Shown: positions 1 through 9,521 of the stretch, piece by piece | How positions within the stretch are numbered: the first letter of the stretch is position 1 | How the letters are laid out: each line of letters opens with the position of its first letter | Assembly (NCBI RefSeq): GCF_000812665.2 | Contig: NZ_CP014327.1 | Location: 2,075,501-2,139,500 of the forward strand | Source: Falsihalocynthiibacter arcticus | GTDB taxonomy: Bacteria; Pseudomonadota; Alphaproteobacteria; Rhodobacterales; Rhodobacteraceae | Direction: 5' to 3' | Length of the DNA stretch: 64,000 nucleotides | Notes under the pieces: generated by a model | The model's input: the letters and a program-made list of their open reading frames with translations, nothing else | Told to the model about the DNA's origin: nothing | The model's database searches: none | Program-made: the position numbers and the translations under genes

Positions 1-854
1 TGAACTGTTTCGCGCAGGCGGTCCGACTGTCGTTTGCGTTTGATTTGGGTTTTGACTCGAAGAGCGAGCTCCTCAGGGTCGAAATCGTCACTGATCAGGT
101 CGCTCGCGTCCAGATCAAGCGCGACAACCGCTTGCGAGTGAGACGGTTGTTTTAACACCATTAAAACAGGGGTATATCGCGTTTCCGTTCGACTCTTGAG
201 TTCGGACAAAAGTCGCAGTCCTTCGTCAGGATGATCAAGGTCGCCTGCGATGATAAACATGTCCGGCATTGGACCATTATAGAGCGACTGTAAGGCTTCG
301 TTCCGCGAGAGAATAGTGATCCGGTCACTGACTTTGGACACAAGCAGGGAGCGCCATCGAAGGGCGGTTTCTTTGTGCGCCGCTATTAAAGCAACGTTTC
401 CTGGCATTTCAAAACCCGCCTGTGCTTCTGCAAAACCCAACTCCCTGCAAGTTGACGCACGCAAGCGCAATTCATCCGCTGTGCCACAAGCACGGAGTAA
501 ACTGCGGACGCGTGCCAAAAGAGTGAGTTCGTCGAGAGGCTTAAAGAGAATATCGTCTGCCCCTGCTTTGAGGGCGCGTAATTTGGAGGTCGTATCAGAC
601 GATGAGGTGATCATAATGACCGGAATATGTTCTGTAATCGGGTCCGATCGCAGCGCTTCACATACTGAGATTCCGTCCATTTCGGGCATTTGCGCGTCGA
701 GGATAATCAGGTCCGGATGCTCAGATCGCGCGGCTTCAAGTGCTTGTTGGCCGCTGGCCGCTTGGATCACGTCATAAAATGCCGAAGATAGTTTTACCTT
801 CAGGACAATTCTATTTGTCGCAACGTTGTCCGCTATAAGGATCCGTCCGGCCAT
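1..854 (-). CDS. PleD-like response regulator, probable diguanylate cyclase (3' end outside window)
   Basis: An open frame from ATG 854 runs off the left edge with no stop. It encodes two receiver modules. The first has phospho-acceptor D53 in LIILDAQMPEMDG and the FKPL lysine near residue 105. The second, from about residue 150, is degenerate. This REC-REC order is that of PleD, whose GGDEF domain would lie beyond base 1; that part is inferred. It is divergent from the DUF3572 gene, an arrangement I recall as common in Rhodobacterales. The role would be c-di-GMP synthesis controlled by phosphorylation. Confidence 0.8.
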   Translation of the reverse strand, partial: MAGRILIADNVATNRIVLKVKLSSAFYDVIQAASGQQALEAARSEHPDLIILDAQMPEMDGISVCEALRSDPITEHIPVIMITSSSDTTSKLRALKAGADDILFKPLDELTLLARVRSLLRACGTADELRLRASTCRELGFAEAQAGFEMPGNVALIAAHKETALRWRSLLVSKVSDRITILSRNEALQSLYNGPMPDMFIIAGDLDHPDEGLRLLSELKSRTETRYTPVLMVLKQPSHSQAVVALDLDASDLISDDFDPEELALRVKTQIKRKRQSDRLRETV

Positions 855-940
855 GTTTCCTCACAGATTTAACTCAAATTACTGTTGAATGTCCTATTCT
901 TTGTTTAGATTGGTTAAAAATTCCTTTCCGAAAGAGATAA

Positions 941-1222
941 ATGATGGACGAGAAATCAGCGCACACAGTTGCAATCCAAACACTTGGCTGGCTCGCGAGT
1001 GAAGATGACCTTTGGGATGTGTTTCTTGGGTCCTCTGGGGCGAACATTGAAAGCATCAAAACAAGCGCCCAAGATCCCATATTTTTGGGCTCGGTTTTAG
1101 ACTTTCTCATGATGGATGATGCATGGGTCATGCGCGCCTGTGGGGCGCTTTCAATGCCAAATGAAACCCTGATGCAAGCGCGCCAAGCGCTCCCCGGTGG
1201 TCGGGATAGGAGTTGGACTTAA
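941..1222 (+). CDS. DUF3572 family protein
   Basis: A 93-residue cytosolic protein without membrane segments, containing AIQTLGWLASEDDLWDVFL and a GALSMPNETLMQARQALPGG tail typical of DUF3572, a small alphaproteobacterial family of unknown function. ATG codons at 941 and 944 both sit just behind a purine-rich AAAGAGA; the first is used here. It is divergent from the PleD-like regulator and convergent with the reductive dehalogenase gene, with a strong hairpin between. Confidence 0.8.
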   Translation: MMDEKSAHTVAIQTLGWLASEDDLWDVFLGSSGANIESIKTSAQDPIFLGSVLDFLMMDDAWVMRACGALSMPNETLMQARQALPGGRDRSWT

Positions 1223-1237
1223 TCGTTTACTTATATG

Positions 1238-1262
1238 CGGATAGGAATTGATTTCCTATCCG
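1238..1262. terminator. Bidirectional terminator hairpin
   Basis: A perfect 10-bp inverted repeat (CGGATAGGAA / TTCCTATCCG) with a 5-nt loop, followed by TTTCT on the + strand. It lies between the convergent ends of the DUF3572 gene and rdhA, so it can serve both. Confidence 0.75.
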
Positions 1263-1281
1263 TTTCTAAGCAGGGCATGGA

Positions 1282-4200
1282 TCAGAGATCAATTTCGATG
1301 ACGCCGTTTTCGATTGCGGCTCGAGATTGGCAAAGGATGATACTGCTCGATTTCTCGGCCTTTGAGAGCACAAAGTCTCTGTGCTCGATCTCGCCCGAAA
1401 TGACGCCGCACTTACACACGCCACAGAGGCCGTCGGAGCATTTTATGTCCACGTGAATGCCCGCAGCGAGCAAAATATCCGATGCGCTGCTTTCCGCCGA
1501 TACAGGGAGTTCACGACCGTCTTTGAGTCGAAGTGTGAAGGGAGTGTTAACGTAATCGGGCGTTTCAGGGACGGCAAAATACTCAAGATGGCGCGTGTCT
1601 TCGGGGAATCCGTTAACTTCTGCCGCGTCTATAACGCTGGCCATATATGCCTCGGGGCCGCATGTGTAGACATGGGCCCCCTCCATGAATGCCAGAACCT
1701 TGCTCAAATCCGCACGGGTTCCTTCGTCGGAGAAGTGAAAATGGACGTTTTTTGTCCAAGGATAGCCCGCGAGGTCTGCAATAAAGCCAGCATTGGTGCG
1801 CGATGAGCAGCTGTAATGAAGCGCGAATTTTTGACCAATCGCGTGTAGGCGGTGGGCCATGGCGATCATCGGAGTGACCCCAATTCCGCCGCCCATAAGA
1901 TAGCTCATTGGCGCGTCTTCTGTCAGGGGGAAATGGTTGATGGGTTTGGAAACAAAGACACGGCGTCCTTGCGTGAAAATGCGGTGCATCAGTTTTGAGC
2001 CACCGCGCCCGTTGTCCTCACGCAGCACTGCGATTTGATATTTTGAACGGTCTGCGGGATCGCCTGAAAGGGAATATTGCCGAAAGAATTCCGGCGCGAC
2101 AACGACATCGATATGCCCACCAGCCGTGGCCGCAGGGAGGGGATGTCCATCGGGATCTGAGAACTCGTATTTGGTGACCAGATCACCCATTTTCTCGACT
2201 TTGGATACCACCAATTGCATAACTGGTGTGTCACCGTGATCGGCGCTGTAAATATGTTCTGTTGGCAGACCGGCCGCGCGGCGTTTTTTATGCTCCTCAG
2301 CGGAAATCATTTTTTCATAGGCCGAGATGCCCGCTTCGCGATCCATCGGGAACGGCCAAGCGTAGGGCGGCGGCGCCAGAGGAGCCGGATAGACGGCCAA
2401 GGTTTGGTCCGCGAATTTTAGAGCAAGGTTCTTTTGTAAAGGGCGGATACTCACGGGGTTCAGTGGAGCGCGATAGGCCGCATCGTCGCGCATCTCAAGA
2501 TCCCACCACCATTTCTTGCCCGTGACGACTTCGCCGTTTCCAACCAAATCATCCAGCTTTGCTAGGGCTTTTGCGGTTGCCGGGAAATTCATCGCCGCCC
2601 AGCGAAACGGAGCCTCGGCGAAGAGGCCTTCGAGGTTCCAAGGGCAGGTTTTCATACAGCGCCCGCACATGGCGCCCTTCTCGTTGGTAACACGATATGT
2701 CGTGCATTTTTGGCTGTCGCTTTTCCATATTTCATAGCCGTTGAACATGGCCTTCGGGCCTGCCGTGATGGCGCCAGACGGACATTCGCGGGCGCATTTA
2801 TTGCAGGCCTCACAGAATTTTTGCAGCCCGAAATCGATCGGTTTGTCGTGGGCCATCGGCATATCCGTCGTGACGATGCCGGATTTTAGGCGCGGACCTA
2901 GGAAGGGATTAAGGATGACTTCGCCGATGCGGGAAACTTCGCCGAGGCCAGATAGAAGGAGGAGCGGCGGGTGCAGGACCTCGTCGTCCATGACGGAATG
3001 CACGCGCGCGGTATAACCGAGCCGCCGCAAATGCCCCGCCAACACGCCGCCAAGCAATGAAAACCGTAGGTAAGCCCGCATGCTTTGGGCGCAGGCGATC
3101 CAGTCATCGCCCGTCGCGCCCTCCATAGTCTCGTGGCCCTGATCGACGATCATAGAGATCGCGTTTTTATGGTAAGGCGTGATCGGCGTACCCGTCACAT
3201 CATGGCTGTAATAGGTAAAGTCAGGGCAGGCGGAAAGGCCCACAGCGTCGACGCCAAGGAAGTACAGCGCGGCCTTGATATTGGCGGCGTTTTGGGCGGG
3301 ATCAAGGGTTGAGGGATCGCGTTCCGGCGCGGCTTCGCCATCTTGAAGCAGCAAGAACGCGCCAAGGGACGGGCGAAACGCAAAGGCGGAGGCAGATTTT
3401 CGCACGTAATTGCCGTTTTTCGCGGCTTCTTGAACCTTTTTTCCCATGTCGCCAAATAGGGCGCGGACAAAAAGATTGGCGCGTTTTGGAACGCGGGCAA
3501 CATTTGGCGTGTCGATATAGGTTGTTGGGTTGTCCACCCGTTTGAGGGTTTCGAAGGGGTGCGGACCCATGGCAAAATCACGTTTTCTGTAGGGATCGCG
3601 GCGAGAGGCAGATTGGGCATGGCGACCCAATCCTGTGGTGTAACTCGCGGGGGCCTTTGCGGAGGCTGCAAGGGGCAGGTCGCCGGCCAGCTCTAAAGTT
3701 GTGGTAACAACAGCAAGCGCGAAATCTTTGCCGAGGAAGGGATTGTTGCCGTCCTTGTCAATAAGCCCCGCGCAAAGCGCGAGATGGCGCAAATGGACGT
3801 CCGTTGCGGCTTCGGTATGTGCGCGGGCGTCATGGCCCAAACTGCGAATGTAGCTCGCAAGGGTGACCGCGGTTTCCGCCGCACGTAAGCAGCTGCGTTG
3901 CGCTTCGGCGCCTTGGATCCAATCGGTGCCTTGCTCGCCTTTGTGTGGTGTGCGTGGCAGGGCATAGAGGAACACAAGCGCGTGGGTGTGGTGTGTGCAT
4001 TCTGCGGGAGGGACGCGCAAAGACTCACGCAGACCGGCCATGATAACATCGACACCTGCGGCCATACTCTTGGGTTGCATCGTTTCAATTTTGGCGGTCA
4101 GGCGGGCAACATCTGGATTTTTGACAGGCGTGTTCAACCAAGCGTCCTTAGGAATTGCACAAGCGGACACCATCTCTGAATCACAAAAGTATCCGAAGGA

Positions 4201-4464
4201 TTTTAGGTGGCTGGAGCGCTCGGACGGGTCACTTGGGATTTCGGCAATCTCTTTTTTGACCATCCCTTCGCGGGTGGCGTCCAGCATCGCTTGATAGTCT
4301 TGCATCGCGGAAATGATGGAATGTTTCGGAGCATCGACAAAAGACAAACCCGTTTGCGGCACAAGACGGCTTGCATCGATTGGCCGCGCGTCTCGTGCCA
4401 GTTTTTCCATGGGGAAGCCGCCAAGATGGAACGGGCGGTTGGCATAAGAAAAAGGTTTGCTCAT
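1282..4464 (-). CDS. rdhA: Self-sufficient reductive dehalogenase fused to FMN/2Fe-2S reductase
   Basis: A 1060-residue cytosolic protein with no Tat signal. Residues 1-545 hold two related nitroreductase-like cobalamin-binding modules; NPFLGKDFALAVVTT near 241 echoes NPFLGPRLKSGIVTT near 518. Two 4Fe-4S clusters follow: C551, C554, C557, C561 and C587, C600, C603, C607. The C-terminal third is a phthalate-dioxygenase-reductase-type module: FMN motif RQYSLS at 795, GGGIGVTPM at 858, CGPEAYM at 935, and a plant-type 2Fe-2S ferredoxin with C1009, C1014, C1017, C1045. This is the domain order of the BhbA/NpRdhA class, which removes halogen from halogenated phenols using NAD(P)H with no membrane partner. 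The substrate here is unknown; a brominated aromatic is an inference. It starts 9 bp after marR and is probably co-transcribed with it. Confidence 0.88.
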   Translation of the reverse strand: MSKPFSYANRPFHLGGFPMEKLARDARPIDASRLVPQTGLSFVDAPKHSIISAMQDYQAMLDATREGMVKKEIAEIPSDPSERSSHLKSFGYFCDSEMVSACAIPKDAWLNTPVKNPDVARLTAKIETMQPKSMAAGVDVIMAGLRESLRVPPAECTHHTHALVFLYALPRTPHKGEQGTDWIQGAEAQRSCLRAAETAVTLASYIRSLGHDARAHTEAATDVHLRHLALCAGLIDKDGNNPFLGKDFALAVVTTTLELAGDLPLAASAKAPASYTTGLGRHAQSASRRDPYRKRDFAMGPHPFETLKRVDNPTTYIDTPNVARVPKRANLFVRALFGDMGKKVQEAAKNGNYVRKSASAFAFRPSLGAFLLLQDGEAAPERDPSTLDPAQNAANIKAALYFLGVDAVGLSACPDFTYYSHDVTGTPITPYHKNAISMIVDQGHETMEGATGDDWIACAQSMRAYLRFSLLGGVLAGHLRRLGYTARVHSVMDDEVLHPPLLLLSGLGEVSRIGEVILNPFLGPRLKSGIVTTDMPMAHDKPIDFGLQKFCEACNKCARECPSGAITAGPKAMFNGYEIWKSDSQKCTTYRVTNEKGAMCGRCMKTCPWNLEGLFAEAPFRWAAMNFPATAKALAKLDDLVGNGEVVTGKKWWWDLEMRDDAAYRAPLNPVSIRPLQKNLALKFADQTLAVYPAPLAPPPYAWPFPMDREAGISAYEKMISAEEHKKRRAAGLPTEHIYSADHGDTPVMQLVVSKVEKMGDLVTKYEFSDPDGHPLPAATAGGHIDVVVAPEFFRQYSLSGDPADRSKYQIAVLREDNGRGGSKLMHRIFTQGRRVFVSKPINHFPLTEDAPMSYLMGGGIGVTPMIAMAHRLHAIGQKFALHYSCSSRTNAGFIADLAGYPWTKNVHFHFSDEGTRADLSKVLAFMEGAHVYTCGPEAYMASVIDAAEVNGFPEDTRHLEYFAVPETPDYVNTPFTLRLKDGRELPVSAESSASDILLAAGIHVDIKCSDGLCGVCKCGVISGEIEHRDFVLSKAEKSSSIILCQSRAAIENGVIEIDL

Positions 4465-4473
4465 TGGGGAGGC

Positions 4474-4929
4474 CTATAGATTCGGGAGGGGGGAGCCCTC
4501 GCCATACTGAAGTTTAAGTAACAGACTGCGCAGAGATTCCTGCTCCATCCCAGACAGTTTAGCTTCAAAATGCGCGGCGTTTTTGCGCGCAGATTGTGTC
4601 GCCTTTTCTAGGCGTGTACGTCCAAGTTTGGTGGCCTGAACCGAGGCGCGGCGACCATCTGACTGCTCTTCATTTCGCTCAACAAGACCATCGCGCGCCA
4701 TTTTGGTAAGGGCACGCGAGGTGGCCGTGCGATCAATCCCAACAAAATCGGCAATAGCCGAAGGATTGCGCAGGGATTCGGTATGGACCGCAAGGAGAAT
4801 GCACCACGAAATCCGCGTCAGGCCGAGGGATTTCAACTCAGTCTCAAAACCACGTTCCTGAAGGCGCGCCGTTTTGCTTAGTTGATACCCAATAGATGCG
4901 TGAAGAAGGTAAGGTTTTTCTGACAACAT
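4474..4929 (-). CDS. MarR family regulator of the dehalogenase operon
   Basis: A winged-helix MarR protein of about 151 residues. The recognition region reads PSAIADFVGIDRTATSRALTKMARDGLVERN, followed by the wing SDGRRASVQATKLGR. ATG 4929 is chosen; the frame is open to a TTG at 4944, but that codon lies inside a palindromic candidate operator. It is the first gene of the marR-rdhA pair. MarR proteins usually repress and respond to small aromatic ligands, so autoregulation lifted by a halogenated phenol or its product is a reasonable inference. Confidence 0.82.
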   Translation of the reverse strand: MLSEKPYLLHASIGYQLSKTARLQERGFETELKSLGLTRISWCILLAVHTESLRNPSAIADFVGIDRTATSRALTKMARDGLVERNEEQSDGRRASVQATKLGRTRLEKATQSARKNAAHFEAKLSGMEQESLRSLLLKLQYGEGSPLPNL

Positions 4930-4931
4930 AG

Positions 4932-4963
4932 TTGACGATGTCAATTAAATTGAACTGTGTCAA
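4932..4963. promoter_or_regulatory. Tandem palindromes, candidate MarR operators
   Basis: TTGACGATGTCAA (4932-4944, 5-bp arms) and TTGAACTGTGTCAA (4950-4963, near-palindromic) share TTGA...TCAA ends and sit directly upstream of marR, between it and the divergent HAD gene. The spacing fits two MarR dimers over the promoter. No binding evidence exists. Confidence 0.5.
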
Positions 4964-5070
4964 GCGATGGTATTTCGAAGAAATGCAATGAGGCGGTTGT
5001 CATAGGACCAGAATGCCGCGACACTACGAGGCGGTAGGTCTTAAGTTTTAGACGCTCTTTGGGAGGAGAT

Positions 5071-5799
5071 ATGGCCGACATTAAAGGTATCCTATTCGAT
5101 AAGGACGGGACTCTGTTCGATTTCCATACGTCCTGGGGACGATGGACCCTCCGATTTCTGGAGGAGTTGGCCGCAGGAAACGCGGCAAAGCAACGCGTTT
5201 TGGCGGATGCTCTAGGATTTGATATCGACAAATGCCGTTTTAAGGCAGATTCACGCGTTATTGCGGGCACGCCAGACGATATCATCAGCGACCTACTTCC
5301 GCATCTGCCAGGGGCGAGTCGAGAAGGCCTTCTTCAATCGATAAATCATTCGACGGCAACGGCTGAAATGATCGAAGCAGCGCCATTGGGCCCATTGTTG
5401 CGAGGGCTATTGGCGCGTGGGCTCGTACTCGGGGTTGCGACGAATGATGCCGAAGTTCCGGCTCTGGCCCATTTGCGGGCGGCAAAAATCGAAGAGCATT
5501 TTGAGTATGTCGTTGGATTTGATAGCGGTTATGGGGCAAAACCTGCGCCGGGCATGTGCCTTGGGTTCTGTCAAAAAACAGGGTTGGACCCGTCCAGCGT
5601 GGTCATGGTTGGCGACAGTCGGCACGACTTAAGCGCGGGCCGTGCGGCTGGAATGAAGACTGCTGCGGTACTGACTGGCGTCGCGACGGAAAGGGATCTT
5701 GCGCCTTTTGCAGACGTCGTAATGCCACATATCGGGCATTTACCTGCGTGGCTTGAAGATCAAACCAAACAGGAGGAGCGTGTGTCGATCGCGAGTTGA
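5071..5799 (+). CDS. HAD family hydrolase, phosphoglycolate phosphatase-like
   Basis: A 242-residue soluble protein. ATG 5071 is preceded at ideal spacing by GGGAGGAG (5061-5068); the in-frame TTG at 5059 lacks such a site. HAD motifs: FDKDGTLFD near residue 9 (nucleophile and general acid Asp), ATNDAE (motif II), the GAKPAPGM lysine, and GDSRHDLSAG (metal Asp pair). The alpha-helical cap places it in the Gph/PGP group of phosphatases. Substrate is not determinable. It diverges from marR-rdhA and may share the palindromic control region. Confidence 0.8.
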   Translation: MADIKGILFDKDGTLFDFHTSWGRWTLRFLEELAAGNAAKQRVLADALGFDIDKCRFKADSRVIAGTPDDIISDLLPHLPGASREGLLQSINHSTATAEMIEAAPLGPLLRGLLARGLVLGVATNDAEVPALAHLRAAKIEEHFEYVVGFDSGYGAKPAPGMCLGFCQKTGLDPSSVVMVGDSRHDLSAGRAAGMKTAAVLTGVATERDLAPFADVVMPHIGHLPAWLEDQTKQEERVSIAS

Positions 5800-5914
5800 A
5801 TTCGCGACGACAGGGGTTCTGAAATCTTCTGAAAATTTTATCGGTTAGGGATAGTCTTGGCTATTTCTTAAGAAGCGCCCCTTACGGTTGGACAACCAAT
5901 CAAGGGGGTGGCAT

Positions 5915-6514
5915 ATGCACGGATTGATCAACCGTTCTATTCAGTGTTTTACACGCGACATTTATGGACCTCAGGTCTGGAGCAATGTCATTGTGCGAGC
6001 GGAATTTGAATCCGACAATTTTGAAACCATGCTTTCCTACACGGACGAAAGCACTTTTGTTCTACTGGATAGTTTATCAGCGGAATTGCGTCGGAATCGC
6101 GAGGAAATTCTGGAAGATTTGGGAACTTATTTGGTTTCACACAAGAATGTCGAGGCGCTGAGAAGGCTATTGCGATTTGGCGGGACGACATTTCAAGAGT
6201 TTCTACACTCCCTCGATGATTTGCATGATCGCGCGCGATTGGCGGTCTCGGATTTAGAGTTACCTCATCTTGAATTAAGAGAGCATGCGCCCGGAAAATA
6301 TAGTTTGAATTGCAGTTCGAATATGCAGGCATTTGGGCCGAATTTTGGCCACGTTATGGTTGGGCTTTTGCGCGCAATGGCCGATGATTACGGCTCCCTT
6401 GTCCTTTTGGAGCATCAAGGTGGCCAGCATGGTGTTGAAACCATATCGATCGATGTGCTTGAAAGCGCGTTTGCAGAAGGGCGCGCGTTCACTTTGGCAG
6501 ATAGGGTTAGTTAG
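5915..6514 (+). CDS. H-NOX (HNOB) heme NO/redox sensor
   Basis: A 199-residue H-NOX domain protein beginning MHGLINRSI. ATG 5915 follows a GGGGG site; a TTG at 5888 is less likely. The candidate proximal heme ligand H104 is present in SLDDLHDRARL, matching His102 of characterised H-NOX proteins. The usual YxSxR heme-propionate motif is replaced by YSLNC at 129-133. The stop codon directly precedes the GGDEF gene, so the pair forms the common H-NOX/cyclase module, in which NO or redox state at the heme tunes the partner cyclase. Confidence 0.85.
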   Translation: MHGLINRSIQCFTRDIYGPQVWSNVIVRAEFESDNFETMLSYTDESTFVLLDSLSAELRRNREEILEDLGTYLVSHKNVEALRRLLRFGGTTFQEFLHSLDDLHDRARLAVSDLELPHLELREHAPGKYSLNCSSNMQAFGPNFGHVMVGLLRAMADDYGSLVLLEHQGGQHGVETISIDVLESAFAEGRAFTLADRVS

Positions 6515-6529
6515 GTGAAAGATAGAACA

Positions 6530-7531
6530 ATGAAACTAGATTTTGAACAATGCTCTCACCTTATGCCGATGCACGCGTTGATTTCACATACGGGGCATAT
6601 ATTACACGTAGGTGGCACGCTCGCTAAGCTTTTTTCCGAAGAAACGCTTGAGGGGAAACGGTTTTTAGAAGTGTTTGAATTGGCACGACCGCGCGCAATC
6701 CGGACAATGGAAAAGTTTAGATGTCTGCTTGGTCAGAAGCTTTATCTGAGGGGGCGCGGTCACCGAAAAATCCAATTGGTGGGGTTGGCAGTTCCAGTCG
6801 AAGGAAGTGAAAATCTTCTCGTCAACTTATCGTTCGGTATCTCTGTTGTGGATGCGGTTCAAGCCTTTGAATTGACCAGCGCGGATTTCGCGGCAACCGA
6901 TTTGGCCGTCGAAATGCTCTATCTCGTAGAGGCGAAGGGACTCGCGATGTCCGAGATCTCTGCATTGAACGAACGCTTGCAAGGGGAGAAAAATGAAGCC
7001 GAAGAATTGGCTGCTACGGATACGCTTACTGGCTTAAAGAATAGGCGCGCCATGGACCACTATCTTGCGCGGTATTTGAAAAGTGGCAAGCCGTTTACGC
7101 TGATGAACATGGATCTGGATTTTTTTAAAGCTGTAAACGACAATATGGGCCATGCTGCCGGTGACCGGGTTCTATTGCGTGTGGCTGAGATTTTGAACGA
7201 AGAGACACGTGATGACGATGTTGTTGCCCGGGTTGGTGGCGATGAATTTGTCATTCTGTTTAAGGGGCTCGCGAGAGAGGAACGGTTGGAAGATATTGCC
7301 AATCGCCTTATTTCTCGATTGGAGGAACCCATTCCATACAAAGACCAAATGTGCGAAATTTCATGCAGCTTGGGCTCGACGATATCGAGCAACTACGAAA
7401 TGCCTAATGCTGAAGGCATGCTTAACGATGCCGATATTGCGCTCTACGCATCTAAAAATAGAGGACGCGCTTGCCACACATTATTCGCAAACTTGGCATC
7501 AACGCGTTGTCTTATCGAGCAAGACAGGTAG
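6530..7531 (+). CDS. Diguanylate cyclase with H-NOX-associated (HNOBA-like) sensor domain
   Basis: About 333 residues. Residues 1-130 form a PAS-like domain of the H-NOX-associated type, followed by a helical linker (EISALNERLQGEKNEAEEL) and a GGDEF domain with TDTLTGLKNRR, MDLDFFKAVND and an intact VGGDEFVILF active site. RDDD five residues before GGDEF matches the RxxD product-inhibition site. No EAL domain. ATG 6530 lies behind AGGTGA; a GTG at 6515, immediately after the H-NOX stop, is the alternative start. Role: c-di-GMP synthesis controlled by the adjacent H-NOX protein. Confidence 0.85.
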   Translation: MKLDFEQCSHLMPMHALISHTGHILHVGGTLAKLFSEETLEGKRFLEVFELARPRAIRTMEKFRCLLGQKLYLRGRGHRKIQLVGLAVPVEGSENLLVNLSFGISVVDAVQAFELTSADFAATDLAVEMLYLVEAKGLAMSEISALNERLQGEKNEAEELAATDTLTGLKNRRAMDHYLARYLKSGKPFTLMNMDLDFFKAVNDNMGHAAGDRVLLRVAEILNEETRDDDVVARVGGDEFVILFKGLAREERLEDIANRLISRLEEPIPYKDQMCEISCSLGSTISSNYEMPNAEGMLNDADIALYASKNRGRACHTLFANLASTRCLIEQDR

Positions 7532-7787
7532 ATTGAAGAAAGTCTCAGTTCGGTGCCTTGTCCACGAGTCTATGCACCGCCACTCGCCCCTACGAGTATT
7601 GTAAACACTGACTGCGCGTGAATACAATGCAAGCCAACCACATTCGACACGTGGAAACGGAACCCCAAAGCCTTCGCTGAGCGCCTGACTTCTTTATCGC
7701 CGCGCGGCAGTCGGTTGCCAAACCTGTGCTAGACGGCTTAAACTCGAGAGGCTCTGGCTAAAGCCGTAGGATTATTCAGTGGCAAGT
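7532..7787. other. Intergenic region, nothing recognised
   Basis: About 250 bp between the convergent GGDEF and chemoreceptor genes. No convincing ORF, RNA gene or strong terminator was seen. Confidence 0.5.
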
Positions 7788-9521
7788 TTAAGTTCCCGTT
7801 GACACTCTGGCAGAAGATGTTGGCCGGTTTGTGTTTCCTAAGCCGTCTCTAGTGATGAAAGCGGATGTTGTTCTAGAAAGTTCATTCACTTGGCTCTGCA
7901 TATCTACGGTTGCAGCGGTGGTTTCTTCAAACATTGCTGCATTCTGCTGTGTCACTTGGTCAAGTTGACTAACCGCCAAGTTGATTTCGACAAGTCCGTC
8001 AGATTGGGCTTGGGCTGATGAAGCGATCGCTGAAACCTGTCCTGATATTTCTGAAACCGAAGTTACGATAGCTTCTAAAACGTTTCCGGTTTCTCCAACA
8101 AGAGAAACGCCGCGTTCAATTTGACGCGAGCTAGCGGAAATCAGTTCGTTAATTTCGCGTGCCGAGGCCGCACTGCGCTGAGCGAGATCGCGGACCTCTG
8201 TTGCAACCACCGCAAACCCCCTCCCAGCGTCGCCCGCGCGTGCCGCCTCGACACCTGCGTTAAGAGCCAGCAAGTTCGTTTGGAAGGCAATATCGTCGAT
8301 TACTTTGATCACTTTGGAAATCTGTTTTGCAGACTCTTCGATTTCGCCCATGGCCGCCACAGCGTCTTTTACGACAAATCCTCGTTGAGTAGCGTTTTCC
8401 ACTGTGCTAGAAACAAGGGTATTGGCATGCTTAGCGCCCTCTGCGGCAATCCGAACAGATTGAGTTAATCCATCTAGACCTGCGGCTGTTTCTGCAAGGG
8501 TTGCGGCCTGTCGCTCAGTTCTTTGCGCAAGGTCTTCCGCGGCTCGGCCAATATCATTTGTCGAACCCTGGATTTGAGACGCGTTGGCTAAAACGTTCAT
8601 CATTGCCTCGCCCAAAGTCCTGACAGCCTCATTGAAATCCTGACGTAACTGCTCGTATTCAGGCTGGAATACGATATCAATTGACGCAGTTAGATCGCCA
8701 GATGACAGGCGCTGTAGCCCGCCACGCAATGCTTCAACTACTTCGGATTGCATGCGCTCTTGTTCAAGTTGAGCCTGCCTTTGCTCAGCTTCCGTCGCAC
8801 GCGTTTCTGCTTCTATCTGGCGCGCCTTTTCGGATTGTTCAGCCGAATTGCGAATGGCTTCTTCAGCCTTAGCAAGGGCTTCTTGTGCCTCGGCGTGCGC
8901 TGCCTCTGCGGCCGCCGCACTTTCATTTGCATGGACAAGCGCTTGTTCTGCCTTCGCCTTTTCTGCACTGAGTTCTGTATTGCGTTCCATTGCGTCCTTG
9001 TTTTGCGCCAGACGTGTTCGGACCGCAATAATGAGGGCGAAGGTTTCGATGGCGACAACAAGGCCGTGGAAGAGAGATCGTCCAATATTTGCGACAACGT
9101 CCGTGGAGGGATAAATTAGCGTTGGCGTCAAAACACTTAGCGACAGATGGTGTACAATAATCGCAGCCGTCGCAATGAGAATGACGCGGATATCAGAAAG
9201 AGCAATGAGGGCTGCTAGGACAGCAAAAAAGACCATGTGGCTGTCAATTTGCCAAGGGTGGCCGATAAATATGCCCGTCAGGATCATCGCTTGGCCGATA
9301 AGGCCGAGCGACACGCCAATGCGTCCCAACGCAGGAGAACCGCGCAGCGAAAGCAGTGCAAGGAGCGCAAATGCAAGCGACGCACCAAGTGCGATCATCC
9401 AATTGGATCCAACAACAAAAGCTATTGCCACATTCGCCGCCGTGAAAAGGAAACCAGCGTACGCCATCCATTTTGCAGCGACGTTTTGGCTTTCAGCGAA
9501 AGAGTTCATTTCATTTGTCAT
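7788..9521 (-). CDS. Methyl-accepting chemotaxis protein with multi-pass N-terminus
   Basis: 577 residues. Residues about 15-190 form roughly six hydrophobic segments with short loops and no periplasmic ligand domain, so sensing is probably in the membrane. A long Ala/Glu/Gln-rich coiled coil (190-270) leads to a HAMP-like stretch ([17 protein letters not shown]) and an MCP signalling domain whose hairpin tip [20 protein letters not shown] is fully conserved. The C-terminus lacks an obvious CheR/CheB pentapeptide. ATG 9521 directly follows the stop of the upstream small gene, implying translational coupling. Confidence 0.88.
   Translation of the reverse strand: MTNEMNSFAESQNVAAKWMAYAGFLFTAANVAIAFVVGSNWMIALGASLAFALLALLSLRGSPALGRIGVSLGLIGQAMILTGIFIGHPWQIDSHMVFFAVLAALIALSDIRVILIATAAIIVHHLSLSVLTPTLIYPSTDVVANIGRSLFHGLVVAIETFALIIAVRTRLAQNKDAMERNTELSAEKAKAEQALVHANESAAAAEAAHAEAQEALAKAEEAIRNSAEQSEKARQIEAETRATEAEQRQAQLEQERMQSEVVEALRGGLQRLSSGDLTASIDIVFQPEYEQLRQDFNEAVRTLGEAMMNVLANASQIQGSTNDIGRAAEDLAQRTERQAATLAETAAGLDGLTQSVRIAAEGAKHANTLVSSTVENATQRGFVVKDAVAAMGEIEESAKQISKVIKVIDDIAFQTNLLALNAGVEAARAGDAGRGFAVVATEVRDLAQRSAASAREINELISASSRQIERGVSLVGETGNVLEAIVTSVSEISGQVSAIASSAQAQSDGLVEINLAVSQLDQVTQQNAAMFEETTAATVDMQSQVNELSRTTSAFITRDGLGNTNRPTSSARVSTGT

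Noticed and set aside
316-777. A 153-codon plus-strand ORF
   Set aside because: It opposes the PleD-like receiver gene, which is open through the region on the minus strand and has recognisable receiver motifs.
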